From NCBI RefSeq assembly GCF_039527675.1, contig NZ_BAAAKI010000012.1:1-64000 (forward strand): 64,000 nucleotides of DNA, in the 5' to 3' direction. Made by a program: the position numbers and the translations under genes. Shown piece after piece: positions 1 to 7,339 of the stretch. Below the pieces are notes generated by a model. That model saw nothing but the letters and a program-made list of their open reading frames with translations, did no database searches and was not told the DNA's origin. This DNA is from Luteococcus sanguinis (GTDB lineage Bacteria; Actinomycetota; Actinomycetes; Propionibacteriales; Propionibacteriaceae). Each line of letters begins with the position of its first letter. Positions within the stretch are counted from its first letter, which is position 1.

Positions 1-72
1 ACTACGACCCCGCTGCCGATCGCGTCATGACCCCTTCTTGACACAGAGGGGTGCCAGTTGAGTGCGCTGGTC
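1..72. other. Window edge with TTGACAC motif, possible end of another IS copy
   Basis: No gene is seen here. A TTGACA hexamer at 38-43, inside CTTGACAC, is followed by CAGAGGGG. The same CTTGACAC occurs at 2456-2463, about 220 bases after the IS110 transposase gene. IS110-family right ends often carry an outward -35 hexamer that completes a promoter when the ends join, so this could be the right end of a second element lying mostly outside the window. Only eight bases are shared, so chance is a real alternative. Confidence 0.2.
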
Positions 73-708
73 TCAGAAATGGACCACCAGGTGTTCGGCA
101 GCAGCCCGAGGCGAACTCAGGACAGGTATCGGCAGGTCGCCCAAGGCCGCCTGGGCGCCGGACATGCTGGCCTGCGCGAGGACGATCACGTCCACGCCGC
201 GGGCCATGCCTCGTGCTGCTTCGGTGATGAGTTCGAGGTAGCCGGCGACATCACCCGCCTCGAAACGAGCCCACGCATCTTCCACGAGGACGGGCTGAAG
301 CTCCACCGCGCGTCCGGCCTCGCGGGCTACGTCTTCCAGGAGAGTCGAGGTGGGCGCGATGGTGGACTCCAGAGCAGCGACCACGCCGACTCGTCGTCCG
401 GCCTTGACGGCCTGGGACGCCATGGGGCGATCAACTCGGAAGACGGGGATCGCGACCTCTGCCTGCTCGGCGACGTCTCCGATCGTCGAGCAGGTGCAGC
501 AGACGACGCCTGCTCCTCGGTCCTGAAGTCTCAAGAGTGCCGTCTGGACTCGGTCTGCGACTGCAGCCGGTCCGTGTGTCCGGGCGTCGGCCAGGAGGTC
601 TTCGTCGACGACATGCAGGGCGTGGGCGGACGGCGCGACCTCCTTCAGCAGCGCCTCGAAGGTGGGCACGTGAACTGGGGAGGTGTGCAAGAACCCGATG
701 GTCGGCAT
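73..708 (-). CDS. Aspartate/glutamate racemase family protein
   Basis: The 211-residue product has the fold signature of the Asp/Glu/hydantoin racemase superfamily. It has an N-terminal strand with IGFLHTSPVHVPTFEALL (residues 4-21), a VVDEDLL segment (33-39), and the first active-site cysteine region VCCTCSTIG (69-77), with Cys73 the likely acid/base residue. The position where a second catalytic cysteine normally sits reads VLAQASMSGA, with no cysteine. It may therefore be a non-racemising relative, such as a decarboxylase or isomerase of the superfamily; the substrate cannot be inferred. The ATG at 708 was preferred over the upstream in-frame ATG at 870 because homology begins at MPTIGF and the extra residues look non-coding. 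It is divergent from the IS110 transposase, whose left flank lies against its promoter region. Confidence 0.75.
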   Translation of the reverse strand: MPTIGFLHTSPVHVPTFEALLKEVAPSAHALHVVDEDLLADARTHGPAAVADRVQTALLRLQDRGAGVVCCTCSTIGDVAEQAEVAIPVFRVDRPMASQAVKAGRRVGVVAALESTIAPTSTLLEDVAREAGRAVELQPVLVEDAWARFEAGDVAGYLELITEAARGMARGVDVIVLAQASMSGAQAALGDLPIPVLSSPRAAAEHLVVHF

Positions 709-744
709 GACGTGAATCGTGACGCCTTTCGCACGGCAGAGGGG

Positions 745-868
745 CCACCCAGCCCTGGGTGAGACCAGCGGCATAGGAACGTGTTTGAGCACACGGGGTC
801 TGGCGTGAGGGAACGTCCTCCTGCTGCGCTTGGAGGGCTTGGTGTCCCATCGCAGAAGGAGGACGAAC
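745..868 (+). ncRNA. Structured 5' flank of IS110 transposase, candidate bridge RNA
   Basis: Three short hairpins stand between the divergent racemase start and the transposase ribosome-binding site. Members of the IS110 group encode a guide-like bridge RNA (seekRNA) in this position, while the IS1111 group encodes it after the gene. No target- or donor-binding loops can be assigned from a single copy. The structured 3' flank is an equally good location. Confidence 0.25.
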
Positions 869-2233
869 ATGTCTCACGCTAGTGGTGTTTCCCGTGGTGA
901 CCGCAACCGCAATGCCCGACTCGGGCGGCTCCGGGAGGCGGTCCCGGTCACGAACGCGATCGTCGGGATCGACCTTGCGGACGTGAAGCAGATGCTGGTG
1001 GTCTGTGACCACGACTCGAAGGTCTTGGCGCGCCGAACGTTCCGTTGCAAGGCCTGGGACCTGGGCAAAGCGTTGGACTGGGCCGCGGACCGCGCCGAGA
1101 AAGCCGGCTACGCCGGCGTGACGGTCGCCTGCGAACCGACCGGGCACCGCTGGCGCGTCCTCGGGCAGCTCGCCGCCCAGCGGGGCATGAGCTTCGTGTG
1201 TGTCCAGCCGATGTTGTCGTCGTGGGCCCGCAAGACCGAGGACCTGACCATCGACAAGACCGACGACAAGGACGCTGTCCTGATCGCCCGGCTGACCGCC
1301 CAGTTGCGCTGCTACTTGCCCGAACCGGTCGACGAGACCTGGTCCCGGCTGCGTTACCTCGGGCAACGCCGCGAACGTCTGCTCGGACAGCGCGTCGAGG
1401 CGGTCCAGCAGATCCGTGACCTGCTCGAATGTGTCTGGCCCGCAGCGCTGGCGGCCGCGAAGCAGCCGTTCAAGTCGACCACCTGGGTCGCCGCGCTGCA
1501 AGTGATCATGGTCCGTGACGGCGGTGACCTGACTCTGACCCGGCGCCGCGGCCTGGCTCGCTTCGAGCACCAGGTCCTCCAGGAGGTCCAGCGCCGTGGC
1601 AAGACCAAGGCCTGTCACCGCATCACCACCGGCCTGTTCCAGGCGCTGGCCGATCCGGCCGGTGTCATCGAGCACCGTCGTTCCGCGTTCGAACGGATCG
1701 CTTGGGTCCTCGACGACTGGGACCACGCGAAGGCCCAGCAGGTCGATGTCGAGGCCCGCATGGCCACCGTCCTCGACGAGCTCGGCCTCACCTCGTTGGT
1801 GACCAGCATCGACGGATTGTCCGCAGTCGGCGCGGCCGCGATCCTGGCCGAGACCGGTGACCTGACCCGCTTCGCCTCCGCCCGCGCCGTCGTGAAACAT
1901 GCTGGTCTGGCGCCGCGGGAGCGGATGTCCGGCGCGTTCACCGGGAAGGCCCGGCTGACCGGGGCGGGTCGGCCGGCATTGAGGGTCGCGGCCTGGCGGG
2001 CGGTCTGGGGCTGCCTGCAGAACAACCGTGTCTACGCGGCCCGCTACCGGTATCTGACCAGCCGTAACACGAATCGGCTCAAGCCCACCCAGGCCCAGAC
2101 CATCGTCGCGGCGGCGATCCTGCGGCAGCTCTACGCGATCGTCACCACCGGCCAGGCCTGGAGCCCCGACATCGCCTCCACTGGCAGCAGGCCCGTCGCC
2201 ACGGTCGTCCACCTGGAGGCCATCGCTGCCTGA
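869..2233 (+). CDS. IS110 family transposase (DEDD recombinase)
   Basis: This 454-residue protein has an N-terminal RuvC-like DEDD domain: IVGIDLAD (Asp35), ACEPTGHRW (Glu89) and KTDDKDAVLIARL (Asp132/Asp135). A C-terminal Tnp_20-type domain follows, with LTSLVTSIDGLSAVGAAAIL and the HAGLAPRERMSG segment. A helical linker lies between them. The ATG at 869 is preceded by AGAAGGAGG at 854-862 with a six-base spacer, so the longer in-frame start at 830 is unlikely. The product is full length, with no stop or frameshift, so the element may be active. IS110 enzymes cut and rejoin through a Holliday-junction-like mechanism guided by a bridge RNA. The neighbouring racemase, GNAT and nucleotidyltransferase genes look like typical accessory cargo. 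Confidence 0.95.
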   Translation: MSHASGVSRGDRNRNARLGRLREAVPVTNAIVGIDLADVKQMLVVCDHDSKVLARRTFRCKAWDLGKALDWAADRAEKAGYAGVTVACEPTGHRWRVLGQLAAQRGMSFVCVQPMLSSWARKTEDLTIDKTDDKDAVLIARLTAQLRCYLPEPVDETWSRLRYLGQRRERLLGQRVEAVQQIRDLLECVWPAALAAAKQPFKSTTWVAALQVIMVRDGGDLTLTRRRGLARFEHQVLQEVQRRGKTKACHRITTGLFQALADPAGVIEHRRSAFERIAWVLDDWDHAKAQQVDVEARMATVLDELGLTSLVTSIDGLSAVGAAAILAETGDLTRFASARAVVKHAGLAPRERMSGAFTGKARLTGAGRPALRVAAWRAVWGCLQNNRVYAARYRYLTSRNTNRLKPTQAQTIVAAAILRQLYAIVTTGQAWSPDIASTGSRPVATVVHLEAIAA

Positions 2234-2284
2234 ACCAACCCCTACAAGCCACCCGCCCGCGTCGCCATCAGCCAGGCGTCCACA

Positions 2285-2410
2285 CCCAAGAGCTGGGTCG
2301 GGGCGAGCCCTCAGCGGCATTGGGAACCCCATCGGTATCCCGTCTGTCATCATGGGCAGCCCCGACCCTCGTCGACCAACCCGATCACACGCTGCAGAGC
2401 CCAGCTCCAT
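2285..2410 (+). ncRNA. Structured 3' flank of IS110 transposase, candidate bridge RNA (IS1111-like position)
   Basis: A perfect 10-bp inverted repeat, GGGTCGGGGC (2295-2304) and GCCCCGACCC (2359-2368), encloses a 54-base internal region that itself contains a TGGG/CCCA mini-hairpin near 2320. AGCTGGG at 2291-2297 can alternatively pair with CCCAGCT at 2400-2406. A long stem with an internal loop is the expected shape of a bridge RNA targeting loop, and IS1111-type elements place this RNA after the transposase gene. No promoter or loop-target complementarity has been shown, so this is inference from structure and position. Confidence 0.3.
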
Positions 2411-2532
2411 TACCTATGCAGGGACCGACGAAAACCCCGGGACACCCGACCCAGCCTTGACACGAAACGCCTCACGCTGATGACAGTGCGTTGCTCGACT
2501 TGGTCATGCGAAGCGCCTGACATGATCAGTGC

Positions 2533-2820
2533 ATGTGGTCGTCAGCAAGAGCGAGGAATGAGCTGCGCGCTGAGGATGACCCGTGGGACTTCGCTCGCGC
2601 CACCGCGAAGGACTTCCTGACGGGCCGGATTAGCGGGCAACAGTTCCTCGCGGCGATGCATGCCATTGGTCACGACGGGCCAGAGGAACTGCAGGACCTG
2701 GTGGAACTCGACGACGAGTACGACCAGGCCATTGATGCGCGGGCTGAGGAGAACTTATGTTCCGACCGGATCATGGAACTTCTGGTCAGGCGAGCCCGCG
2801 AGCTCGCCACGGATTCTTGA
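2533..2820 (+). CDS. Small hypothetical protein (95 aa)
   Basis: I do not recognise this family. The 95-residue product is strongly acidic in the middle (EELQDLVELDDEYDQAID) and looks all-helical, without signal peptide, membrane segment or cysteine pair. Codon third positions are GC-rich as expected for a real gene here, and no competing longer frame looks genuine. It starts about 70 bases beyond the likely IS right end, where the outward TTGACA at 2457-2462 could supply a -35 element. It could be a small regulatory or antitoxin-like protein, but no partner is present. Confidence 0.5.
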   Translation: MWSSARARNELRAEDDPWDFARATAKDFLTGRISGQQFLAAMHAIGHDGPEELQDLVELDDEYDQAIDARAEENLCSDRIMELLVRRARELATDS

Positions 2821-2914
2821 TCTACCTGCGCCAGAGGCAGATGTTCGGCTGAGTAAGGGGACGGCGGAACAGGAGTAGGTGGGCAGGTGCTCCGTCCGCT
2901 TGGACATCAGTGGA

Positions 2915-3361
2915 TCAGATTAGCTCGCCGACGGCTTTGAACCCGACACGCCCGGCCACCTTGACCGACGCGACATTCTCAGGCTCAACGCGGATGGCGG
3001 CTTGCGTATCGATGTCCCAGGAAGCCATCCACTGGCACAAGAGATTCACGGCCTCCACGGCCACACCTCGACGGCGGGCCCACGGGTGAACGCTGTAGGC
3101 GATGTTCACATCTCCAGGTGCCAGCCCGTCTTCACGGTCCGGGTCGAAGTCGATGTAGCCGCCCAGACGACCGTTTACCCAGATGCCGAAGCCTCGCTTG
3201 CCCCTCTGACGTCGGTAGTTGTCCTCGAGACCCGGCAGGTAGTCGCGTACCCGCTCGATCGGGGCGTAGCCGCCGCTGAGCCACTTCACGGACTCATCGT
3301 CCTCGCCCGCGGCATGCGCCTCCGCGTCTGCAACGGTGATTGGCCTCAGCTCGATGGTCAT
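2915..3361 (-). CDS. GNAT family N-acetyltransferase
   Basis: The 148-residue protein has the GNAT layout. It opens with strand-forming MTIELRPITVADAEAHA and has a central IWVNGRLGGYIDFD (strands 2-3). The acetyl-CoA-binding motif A, NIAYSVHPWARRRGVAVEAV, has the R/Q-x-x-G/A pyrophosphate loop (ARRRGVA), and the C-terminal VEPENVASVKVAGRVGFKAVGEL is typical of the RimJ/RimL-like branch. Such proteins acetylate small molecules or protein N-termini with acetyl-CoA; the substrate is unknown. A second start lies eight codons upstream at 3385; neither start has a strong ribosome-binding site. The short distance to the nucleotidyltransferase gene on the same strand suggests co-acquisition, possibly as drug-modifying enzymes. 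Confidence 0.85.
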   Translation of the reverse strand: MTIELRPITVADAEAHAAGEDDESVKWLSGGYAPIERVRDYLPGLEDNYRRQRGKRGFGIWVNGRLGGYIDFDPDREDGLAPGDVNIAYSVHPWARRRGVAVEAVNLLCQWMASWDIDTQAAIRVEPENVASVKVAGRVGFKAVGELI

Positions 3362-3492
3362 GGTCGTCAGCGCAGGTGCGCACATGGTCGGGCACCTCGG
3401 AGGTTCGTGAAAGGGAGACGCCCTGTCATCGGCATTATGCGGGTGATCCGGGTGCAGGCTCAGACGTGAGGGCTGCGGGCCAAGGCTCGTGG

Positions 3493-3993
3493 CTAGTTCC
3501 CCGGGTCTGCTTTGAGCTGCGCCAGAACCGTGAGGTCGTGGTGGTCCTGGGGGCGGAGTTCGTAACCCTCTTGCAGCTGACGCAGACGGGCGCGCGTGGC
3601 GACCACGACCGGGACGCCGTCGATCGTTCCCGTCGCGCGCTCGGCCGCGGCATGGAGGAAGGTCTCGCCACCGAAGCCCTGCTGGATCCCGTCACCCCGG
3701 GCGTTGATGGTCATCGGGTGGACGTCCATTCGGCCAGCAGACGAGGCGAGCTCGATGCGGATGGGGAGCCAGTCCTCGACGGTGGAGTACCCGCGCTCTT
3801 CGAGCCAGGCCAGCAGGGCCGGCACGAAGTTGGCGTCGACGAAGACGTCGAGATCGCCGTGCTCACGCGTCTGGTTACCGGCGAGGGCGTCGACGGCCCA
3901 GCCACCGTTGACCTGATACGTGACCTTGCGCGTCGAGAGCCATTCAATGACTGCGAGCACTTCATGTGCGGGGGTGGATCCAGCTGGTGACAT
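3493..3993 (-). CDS. Nucleotidyltransferase domain protein, lincosamide/aminoglycoside nucleotidyltransferase-like
   Basis: The 166-residue protein contains the Pol-beta-type nucleotidyltransferase signature GGWAVDALAGNQTREHGDLDVFVD near residues 34-57: the GGW helix start, then HGDLD with the metal-binding DxD (Asp-Leu-Asp). A third acidic residue lies in the MDVHPM region. This matches the LnuA/AadD-like family that adenylylates lincosamides or aminoglycosides, and also uncharacterised relatives, so resistance is possible but not established. The ATG at 3993 has GAAGG eight bases upstream; a GTG at 4008 is the alternative. The gene lies on the same strand as the GNAT gene and between the IS110 element and the rib operon, suggesting an accessory origin. 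Confidence 0.75.
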   Translation of the reverse strand: MSPAGSTPAHEVLAVIEWLSTRKVTYQVNGGWAVDALAGNQTREHGDLDVFVDANFVPALLAWLEERGYSTVEDWLPIRIELASSAGRMDVHPMTINARGDGIQQGFGGETFLHAAAERATGTIDGVPVVVATRARLRQLQEGYELRPQDHHDLTVLAQLKADPGN

Positions 3994-4008
3994 ACCGACA
4001 GCCTTCAC

Positions 4009-4199
4009 TCGATCGTCCGATCACTCAAGGGAATTTCACGGCCGCTGGCCGGCACCCCCACCTGCACGGCCAAGGCCGTCCGCCATCACCCACATATCAA
4101 GCATGAGAGTGATGTCACGCCCCTGCCAAGGGCCAACTTGGCCGGCCACCGTGTGAACGCCGGATCCGCGGTTGTGACCCTGTGGCATGCTCGATTTCA
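4009..4199. other. Intergenic region upstream of the rib leader
   Basis: This 190-base stretch separates the nucleotidyltransferase start from the FMN aptamer and must contain the rib promoter and probably the promoter of the divergent gene. A TTGTGA at 4172-4177 is a possible -35, but no convincing -10 lies at the right distance. GGCCGCTGGCCGGC-like short repeats occur, but no gene is supported. Confidence 0.4.
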
Positions 4200-4326
4200 A
4201 CGTGTTCCGGGGTCGGTGCAAGTCCGAACCGGCGGTAAGAGTCCGCGACCCGTCCGCAGCCAGCGGACGGTTGACCTGGTGAAATTCCAGGACCGACGGT
4301 GAAAGTCCGGATGGGAGGAAACACGT
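4200..4326 (+). promoter_or_regulatory. FMN riboswitch (RFN element)
   Basis: The sequence matches the conserved RFN aptamer: GGTCGGTGCAAGTCCGAACC, then GGCGGTAAGAGTCCGCGACC, a variable GTCCGC/GCGGAC arm, GTTGACCTGGTGAAATTCCA, and ACCGACGGTGAAAGTCCGGA ending in GGGAGGAAAC. The closing P1 stem is formed by ACGTGTT at 4200-4206 with AACACGT at 4320-4326. It precedes ribD, so FMN binding should lower expression of the riboflavin operon. This is a textbook placement and the aptamer looks intact. Confidence 0.97.
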
Positions 4327-4419
4327 GGGTCACGGCGCGCGCGCCGACGACCCGTGGCGGGTGCTGCGCAGCCGTCGACGTCGTGCGGGCTGCCCGCGCG
4401 CGTCGGTTGTGCGCACCCA

Positions 4420-4475
4420 GCGGACGCCGACGCGTCCGCAAACCCCGGCGCACGGCGATGTAGCCGACCGGGGAG
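4420..4475 (+). promoter_or_regulatory. FMN riboswitch expression platform (SD-sequestering hairpins)
   Basis: Two stems follow the aptamer. GCGGACG (4420-4426) pairs with CGTCCGC (4433-4439) around a six-base loop. CCCCGG (4443-4448) pairs with CCGGGG (4468-4473), which contains most of the GGGGAG ribosome-binding site of ribD at 4470-4475. There is no T-run after either stem, so control by hiding the translation start seems more likely than transcription termination, as is common in actinobacteria. This is inferred from pairing only. Confidence 0.65.
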
Positions 4476-4479
4476 ATTG

Positions 4480-5526
4480 ATGAACCACACCACATCCGAA
4501 GCCCACTCGGGCCTCTTGGAGCACGCCATGCGTCGTGCCCTCGCGCTGGCGACGCGCGGACCTGCCGCCGACCCCAACCCACGGGTGGGTTGCGTCCTGC
4601 TTGACCGCGACGGCGAGGTCGTGGGGGAGGGCTGGCACGAGGGCGCCGGCACTCCGCACGCCGAGGTTGCTGCCCTGGCCGAGGCGGGCAGCGGCGCCCG
4701 CGGGGGAACCGCAATCGTCACCCTCGAACCCTGCAACCACACGGGACGCACCGGACCTTGCTCGCAGGCGCTGCTGCACGCTGGGATTGCTCGCGTCGTC
4801 CACGCCCAGTCGGACCCCAACCCGCTGGCTTCGGGCGGCGCCGCGACGCTGAGGGCAGCCGGCGTCGAGGTGAGCGGGGGCTTGCTGGCCGACCAAGCCA
4901 CGGCGCTGAACCGCACCTGGACCTTCGCCCAGCAGCACGGACGTCCGTTCGTCACCTGGAAGTTCGCCGCCACCTTGGATGGGTTCAGCGCCGCCGCCGA
5001 CGGCACCAGCCAATGGATCACCCGCGAACCGATGCGGGCGGCGATGCTGCGTCGGCGGGCCGAGTGCGGCGCCGTGCTGGTGGGTACCGGGACGGTGTTG
5101 GCCGATGACCCCCGCATGACCTCCCGCGACGAAGCCGGCCAGCTGGCCGAGCGACAGCCCTGGCGGGTGGTGCTGGGCGTCCGCGACATTCCACCAGCGG
5201 CGCGCGTCCGGGGCGATGACGGACGATTCGTCCACCTCGCCCATCGCGATCCCGACCGCTCACTGCAGGAGGTCCGCGAACTCGGCGTCCACCACGTCTG
5301 GCTCGAGGGCGGACCACGCCTGGCTGCAGCCTTCTGGCGGGCGGGCCTAGTCGACGAGGTGATCGCCTGCATCGCTCCCGCGTTGCTCGGCACCGGACGT
5401 CCAGCCACCGCAGACCTGGGTATCGGCACCATCGCCGACATCGCCCGCCTCACCACCACCGAAGTCATCCACGAGGGCGAAGACTTTGCCCTGGTGTTGC
5501 AACCCAACCCTGGAAGGACGATCTGA
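4480..5526 (+). CDS. ribD: Bifunctional diaminohydroxyphosphoribosylaminopyrimidine deaminase / 5-amino-6-(5-phosphoribosylamino)uracil reductase
   Basis: RibD catalyses the second and third steps of riboflavin synthesis from the GTP branch. The 348-residue protein has an N-terminal CMP/dCMP deaminase-like zinc site, PHAEVAALAEAG (His60, Glu62) and EPCNHTGRTGPC (Cys85, Cys94). A C-terminal dihydrofolate-reductase-like domain begins near residue 150 with WKFAATLDGFSAA and includes LVGTGTVLADDP and the LEGGPRLAAAF motif. The ATG at 4480 was chosen because GGGGAG lies just upstream and the riboswitch leader ends there; the frame stays open further upstream only through leader RNA. Its stop overlaps the ribE start as TGATG, so the two are translationally coupled. 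Confidence 0.97.
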   Translation: MNHTTSEAHSGLLEHAMRRALALATRGPAADPNPRVGCVLLDRDGEVVGEGWHEGAGTPHAEVAALAEAGSGARGGTAIVTLEPCNHTGRTGPCSQALLHAGIARVVHAQSDPNPLASGGAATLRAAGVEVSGGLLADQATALNRTWTFAQQHGRPFVTWKFAATLDGFSAAADGTSQWITREPMRAAMLRRRAECGAVLVGTGTVLADDPRMTSRDEAGQLAERQPWRVVLGVRDIPPAARVRGDDGRFVHLAHRDPDRSLQEVRELGVHHVWLEGGPRLAAAFWRAGLVDEVIACIAPALLGTGRPATADLGIGTIADIARLTTTEVIHEGEDFALVLQPNPGRTI

Positions 5527-6131
5527 TGTTCACCGGAATCATCGAGGAGCTCGGCACGCTGGCCGGCAAGCAGGAGGGCGCCGAATCAGCGGTGTTGCGC
5601 ATCCGCGGACCCCTTGTGGTCTCCGACGCGACACCCGGCGCCTCCATCGCCTGCAATGGGGTCTGCCTCACCGTCGTCGACCACGACGCCGAGGGCTTCA
5701 GCGTCGACGTGATGGCCGAGACCCTGCGCCGCAGCAGCCTGGGCGCGCTCCAGGTGGGCGACCCGGTCAACCTGGAACGCTCGATGGCCGCGGACGGACG
5801 CTTCGGTGGCCACATCGTCCAAGGCCACGTCGATACCACCGCGACCGTGCTCTCCCGCACCCCCGGGGAGCGCTGGGAGGTGGTCCGCTTCGACCTGCCC
5901 GCCAGCATCGCCCGACACGTGGTGGAGAAGGGATCGATCACCGTTGACGGCGTCTCGCTGACCGTCTCGGCGGTGGGTGCGGACTGGTTCGAGGTCTCCC
6001 TGATCCCGACCACTCTGCGCCTCACCACCCTGGGCAGCAAGGGGCCCGGCGCCCCGGTGAACCTGGAGGTCGACGTGCTGAGCAAGTACGTCGAACGCCT
6101 CCGGCAGGCCCGCGCGGAGGCCGGACGATGA
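5526..6131 (+). CDS. ribE: Riboflavin synthase alpha subunit
   Basis: The enzyme dismutates two molecules of 6,7-dimethyl-8-ribityllumazine into riboflavin and the pyrimidine precursor. The 201-residue protein begins with the invariant MFTGIIEELG and contains two lumazine-binding barrels. The first carries IACNGVCLTVVD and FSVDVMAETL; the second carries GGHIVQGHVDTTA and ITVDGVSLTVSAV. The C-terminal helix (EVDVLSKYVERL) forms the trimer in this family. It is the second gene of the operon and overlaps ribD by one base and ribBA by four (ATGA). Confidence 0.97.
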   Translation: MFTGIIEELGTLAGKQEGAESAVLRIRGPLVVSDATPGASIACNGVCLTVVDHDAEGFSVDVMAETLRRSSLGALQVGDPVNLERSMAADGRFGGHIVQGHVDTTATVLSRTPGERWEVVRFDLPASIARHVVEKGSITVDGVSLTVSAVGADWFEVSLIPTTLRLTTLGSKGPGAPVNLEVDVLSKYVERLRQARAEAGR

Positions 6132-7339
6132 ACACCATCGAGCAGGCGCTGGCCGCGCTGCGGCAGGGACGTCCAGTACTGGTCCTGGACGACGACGACC
6201 GCGAGAACGAGGGGGACGTCATCCTGGCGGCCCAGACCCTCACCGACGAGTGGACGGCCTGGGCGATCCGGCACAGCTCCGGCTACCTGTGCGCGCCCAT
6301 GCCCGAGCGATGGGCCGACCGCCTGGAGCTGCCGTTGATGGTGGCGCACTCGACCGACGCGCTGCGGGCCGCCTACACGGTCACGGTCGACGCGGCCCAG
6401 GGGACCACCACCGGCATCAGCGCGCACGACCGCGCCACCACGGCGCGGCTGCTGGCCTCGCCCGACGCGCGTCCCAATGACTTCACCCGGCCCGGCCACG
6501 TGGTCCCGCTGCGCGCCCGCGACGGGGGAGTGCTGTCGCGCCGCGGCCACACCGAGGCCTGCGTCGACCTGTGCCGGTTGGCCGGGTTGAGTCCCGTGGG
6601 GGTCATCGGCGAACTGGTGCACGACGACGGGATGATGATGCGCACTCCCGACGTCGTCGCCCTCGGCGACCAGCATGACCTCCCGGTGGTCACCATCGAG
6701 CAACTCGTGCGCTGGCGCAGCGTCCACGACCGGGTCGAGGAGGTGACCCGGACCATCGTCCCCACCGCTGCTGGACGCTTCGAGACGGTCGGCTTCCGCG
6801 ACCTGCTCACCGGCGCTGAGCACCTCGCGATGGTCTCGCCGCTGGGTCTGGCCACAGAGGGTGGGACGAACCTCGTCCGCGTCCATTCGGAATGCCTCAC
6901 CGGGGACGCGCTGGGCTCGCTGCGCTGCGACTGCGGGGAGCAGTTGCGCCGTGCCCAGCACCAGCTGTCGTCCGAGCCGGGCGTCCTGGTCTACCTGCGC
7001 GGGCACGAGGGACGCGGCGTCGGCCTGCTCGACAAGCTGCGTGCCTACCACGAGCAGGATGCAGGCGCCGACACCGTCGACGCCCAGACCCGCCTCGGCC
7101 TGCCCGTCGACGCGCGCGAATACGGCGCCGCCGTAGCGATCCTCACCGCCCTCGGCGTCGATCGCATCACCTTGCTCACCAACAACCCCGGCAAGGTCGC
7201 GGCCCTCGACGGGCTCGACGTCACCGGCGTCCGGCCGTCCCTGGTGGGCGTGGGGCCGGACAATCTCGCCTACCTGGCCACCAAACGAGACCGGATGGGC
7301 CACCGGTTGCCGACCAACCTCGAGGAGGCGCACGCATGA
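6128..7339 (+). CDS. ribBA: Bifunctional 3,4-dihydroxy-2-butanone-4-phosphate synthase / GTP cyclohydrolase II
   Basis: The 403-residue fusion supplies both precursors of riboflavin. Residues 1 to about 200 form the DHBP synthase: LDDDDRENEGDVI (20-32), SSGYLCAPM, and RRGHTEACVDLCRLAG. The remainder is GTP cyclohydrolase II with VRVHSECLTGDALGS, the zinc site C-x10-C-x-C (ECLTGDALGSLRCDC), the YLRGHEGRGVGLLDKL active site, and a C-terminal NNPGKVAALDGLDV segment. The length fits the RibBA family. The start overlaps the ribE stop by four bases and the stop overlaps the ribH start by four bases. Confidence 0.97.
   Translation: MNTIEQALAALRQGRPVLVLDDDDRENEGDVILAAQTLTDEWTAWAIRHSSGYLCAPMPERWADRLELPLMVAHSTDALRAAYTVTVDAAQGTTTGISAHDRATTARLLASPDARPNDFTRPGHVVPLRARDGGVLSRRGHTEACVDLCRLAGLSPVGVIGELVHDDGMMMRTPDVVALGDQHDLPVVTIEQLVRWRSVHDRVEEVTRTIVPTAAGRFETVGFRDLLTGAEHLAMVSPLGLATEGGTNLVRVHSECLTGDALGSLRCDCGEQLRRAQHQLSSEPGVLVYLRGHEGRGVGLLDKLRAYHEQDAGADTVDAQTRLGLPVDAREYGAAVAILTALGVDRITLLTNNPGKVAALDGLDVTGVRPSLVGVGPDNLAYLATKRDRMGHRLPTNLEEAHA

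Larger units (their letters stand above)
740..2463 (+). mobile_element. IS110-family insertion sequence (boundaries approximate)
   Basis: The element is defined by its DEDD transposase gene at 869-2233 and by structured non-coding flanks. The left flank holds hairpins at 746-761 (CACCCAG/CTGGGTG), 780-795 (CGTGT/ACACG) and 817-836 (CCTCC/GGAGG). The right flank holds a perfect 10-bp inverted repeat at 2295-2304 and 2359-2368, and ends near a TTGACAC at 2457-2463. IS110-family elements lack ordinary terminal inverted repeats and usually make little or no target duplication, so exact ends cannot be set from one copy. The stated ends are a guess based on where the structure begins and where the outward TTGACA hexamer lies. 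Confidence 0.45.

Noticed and set aside
431..2410. 659-residue open frame on the minus strand across the IS110 transposase
   Set aside because: It is antisense to a gene with clear DEDD motifs and a strong ribosome-binding site; its composition is Gly/Arg/Asp-rich low complexity typical of high-GC shadow frames.
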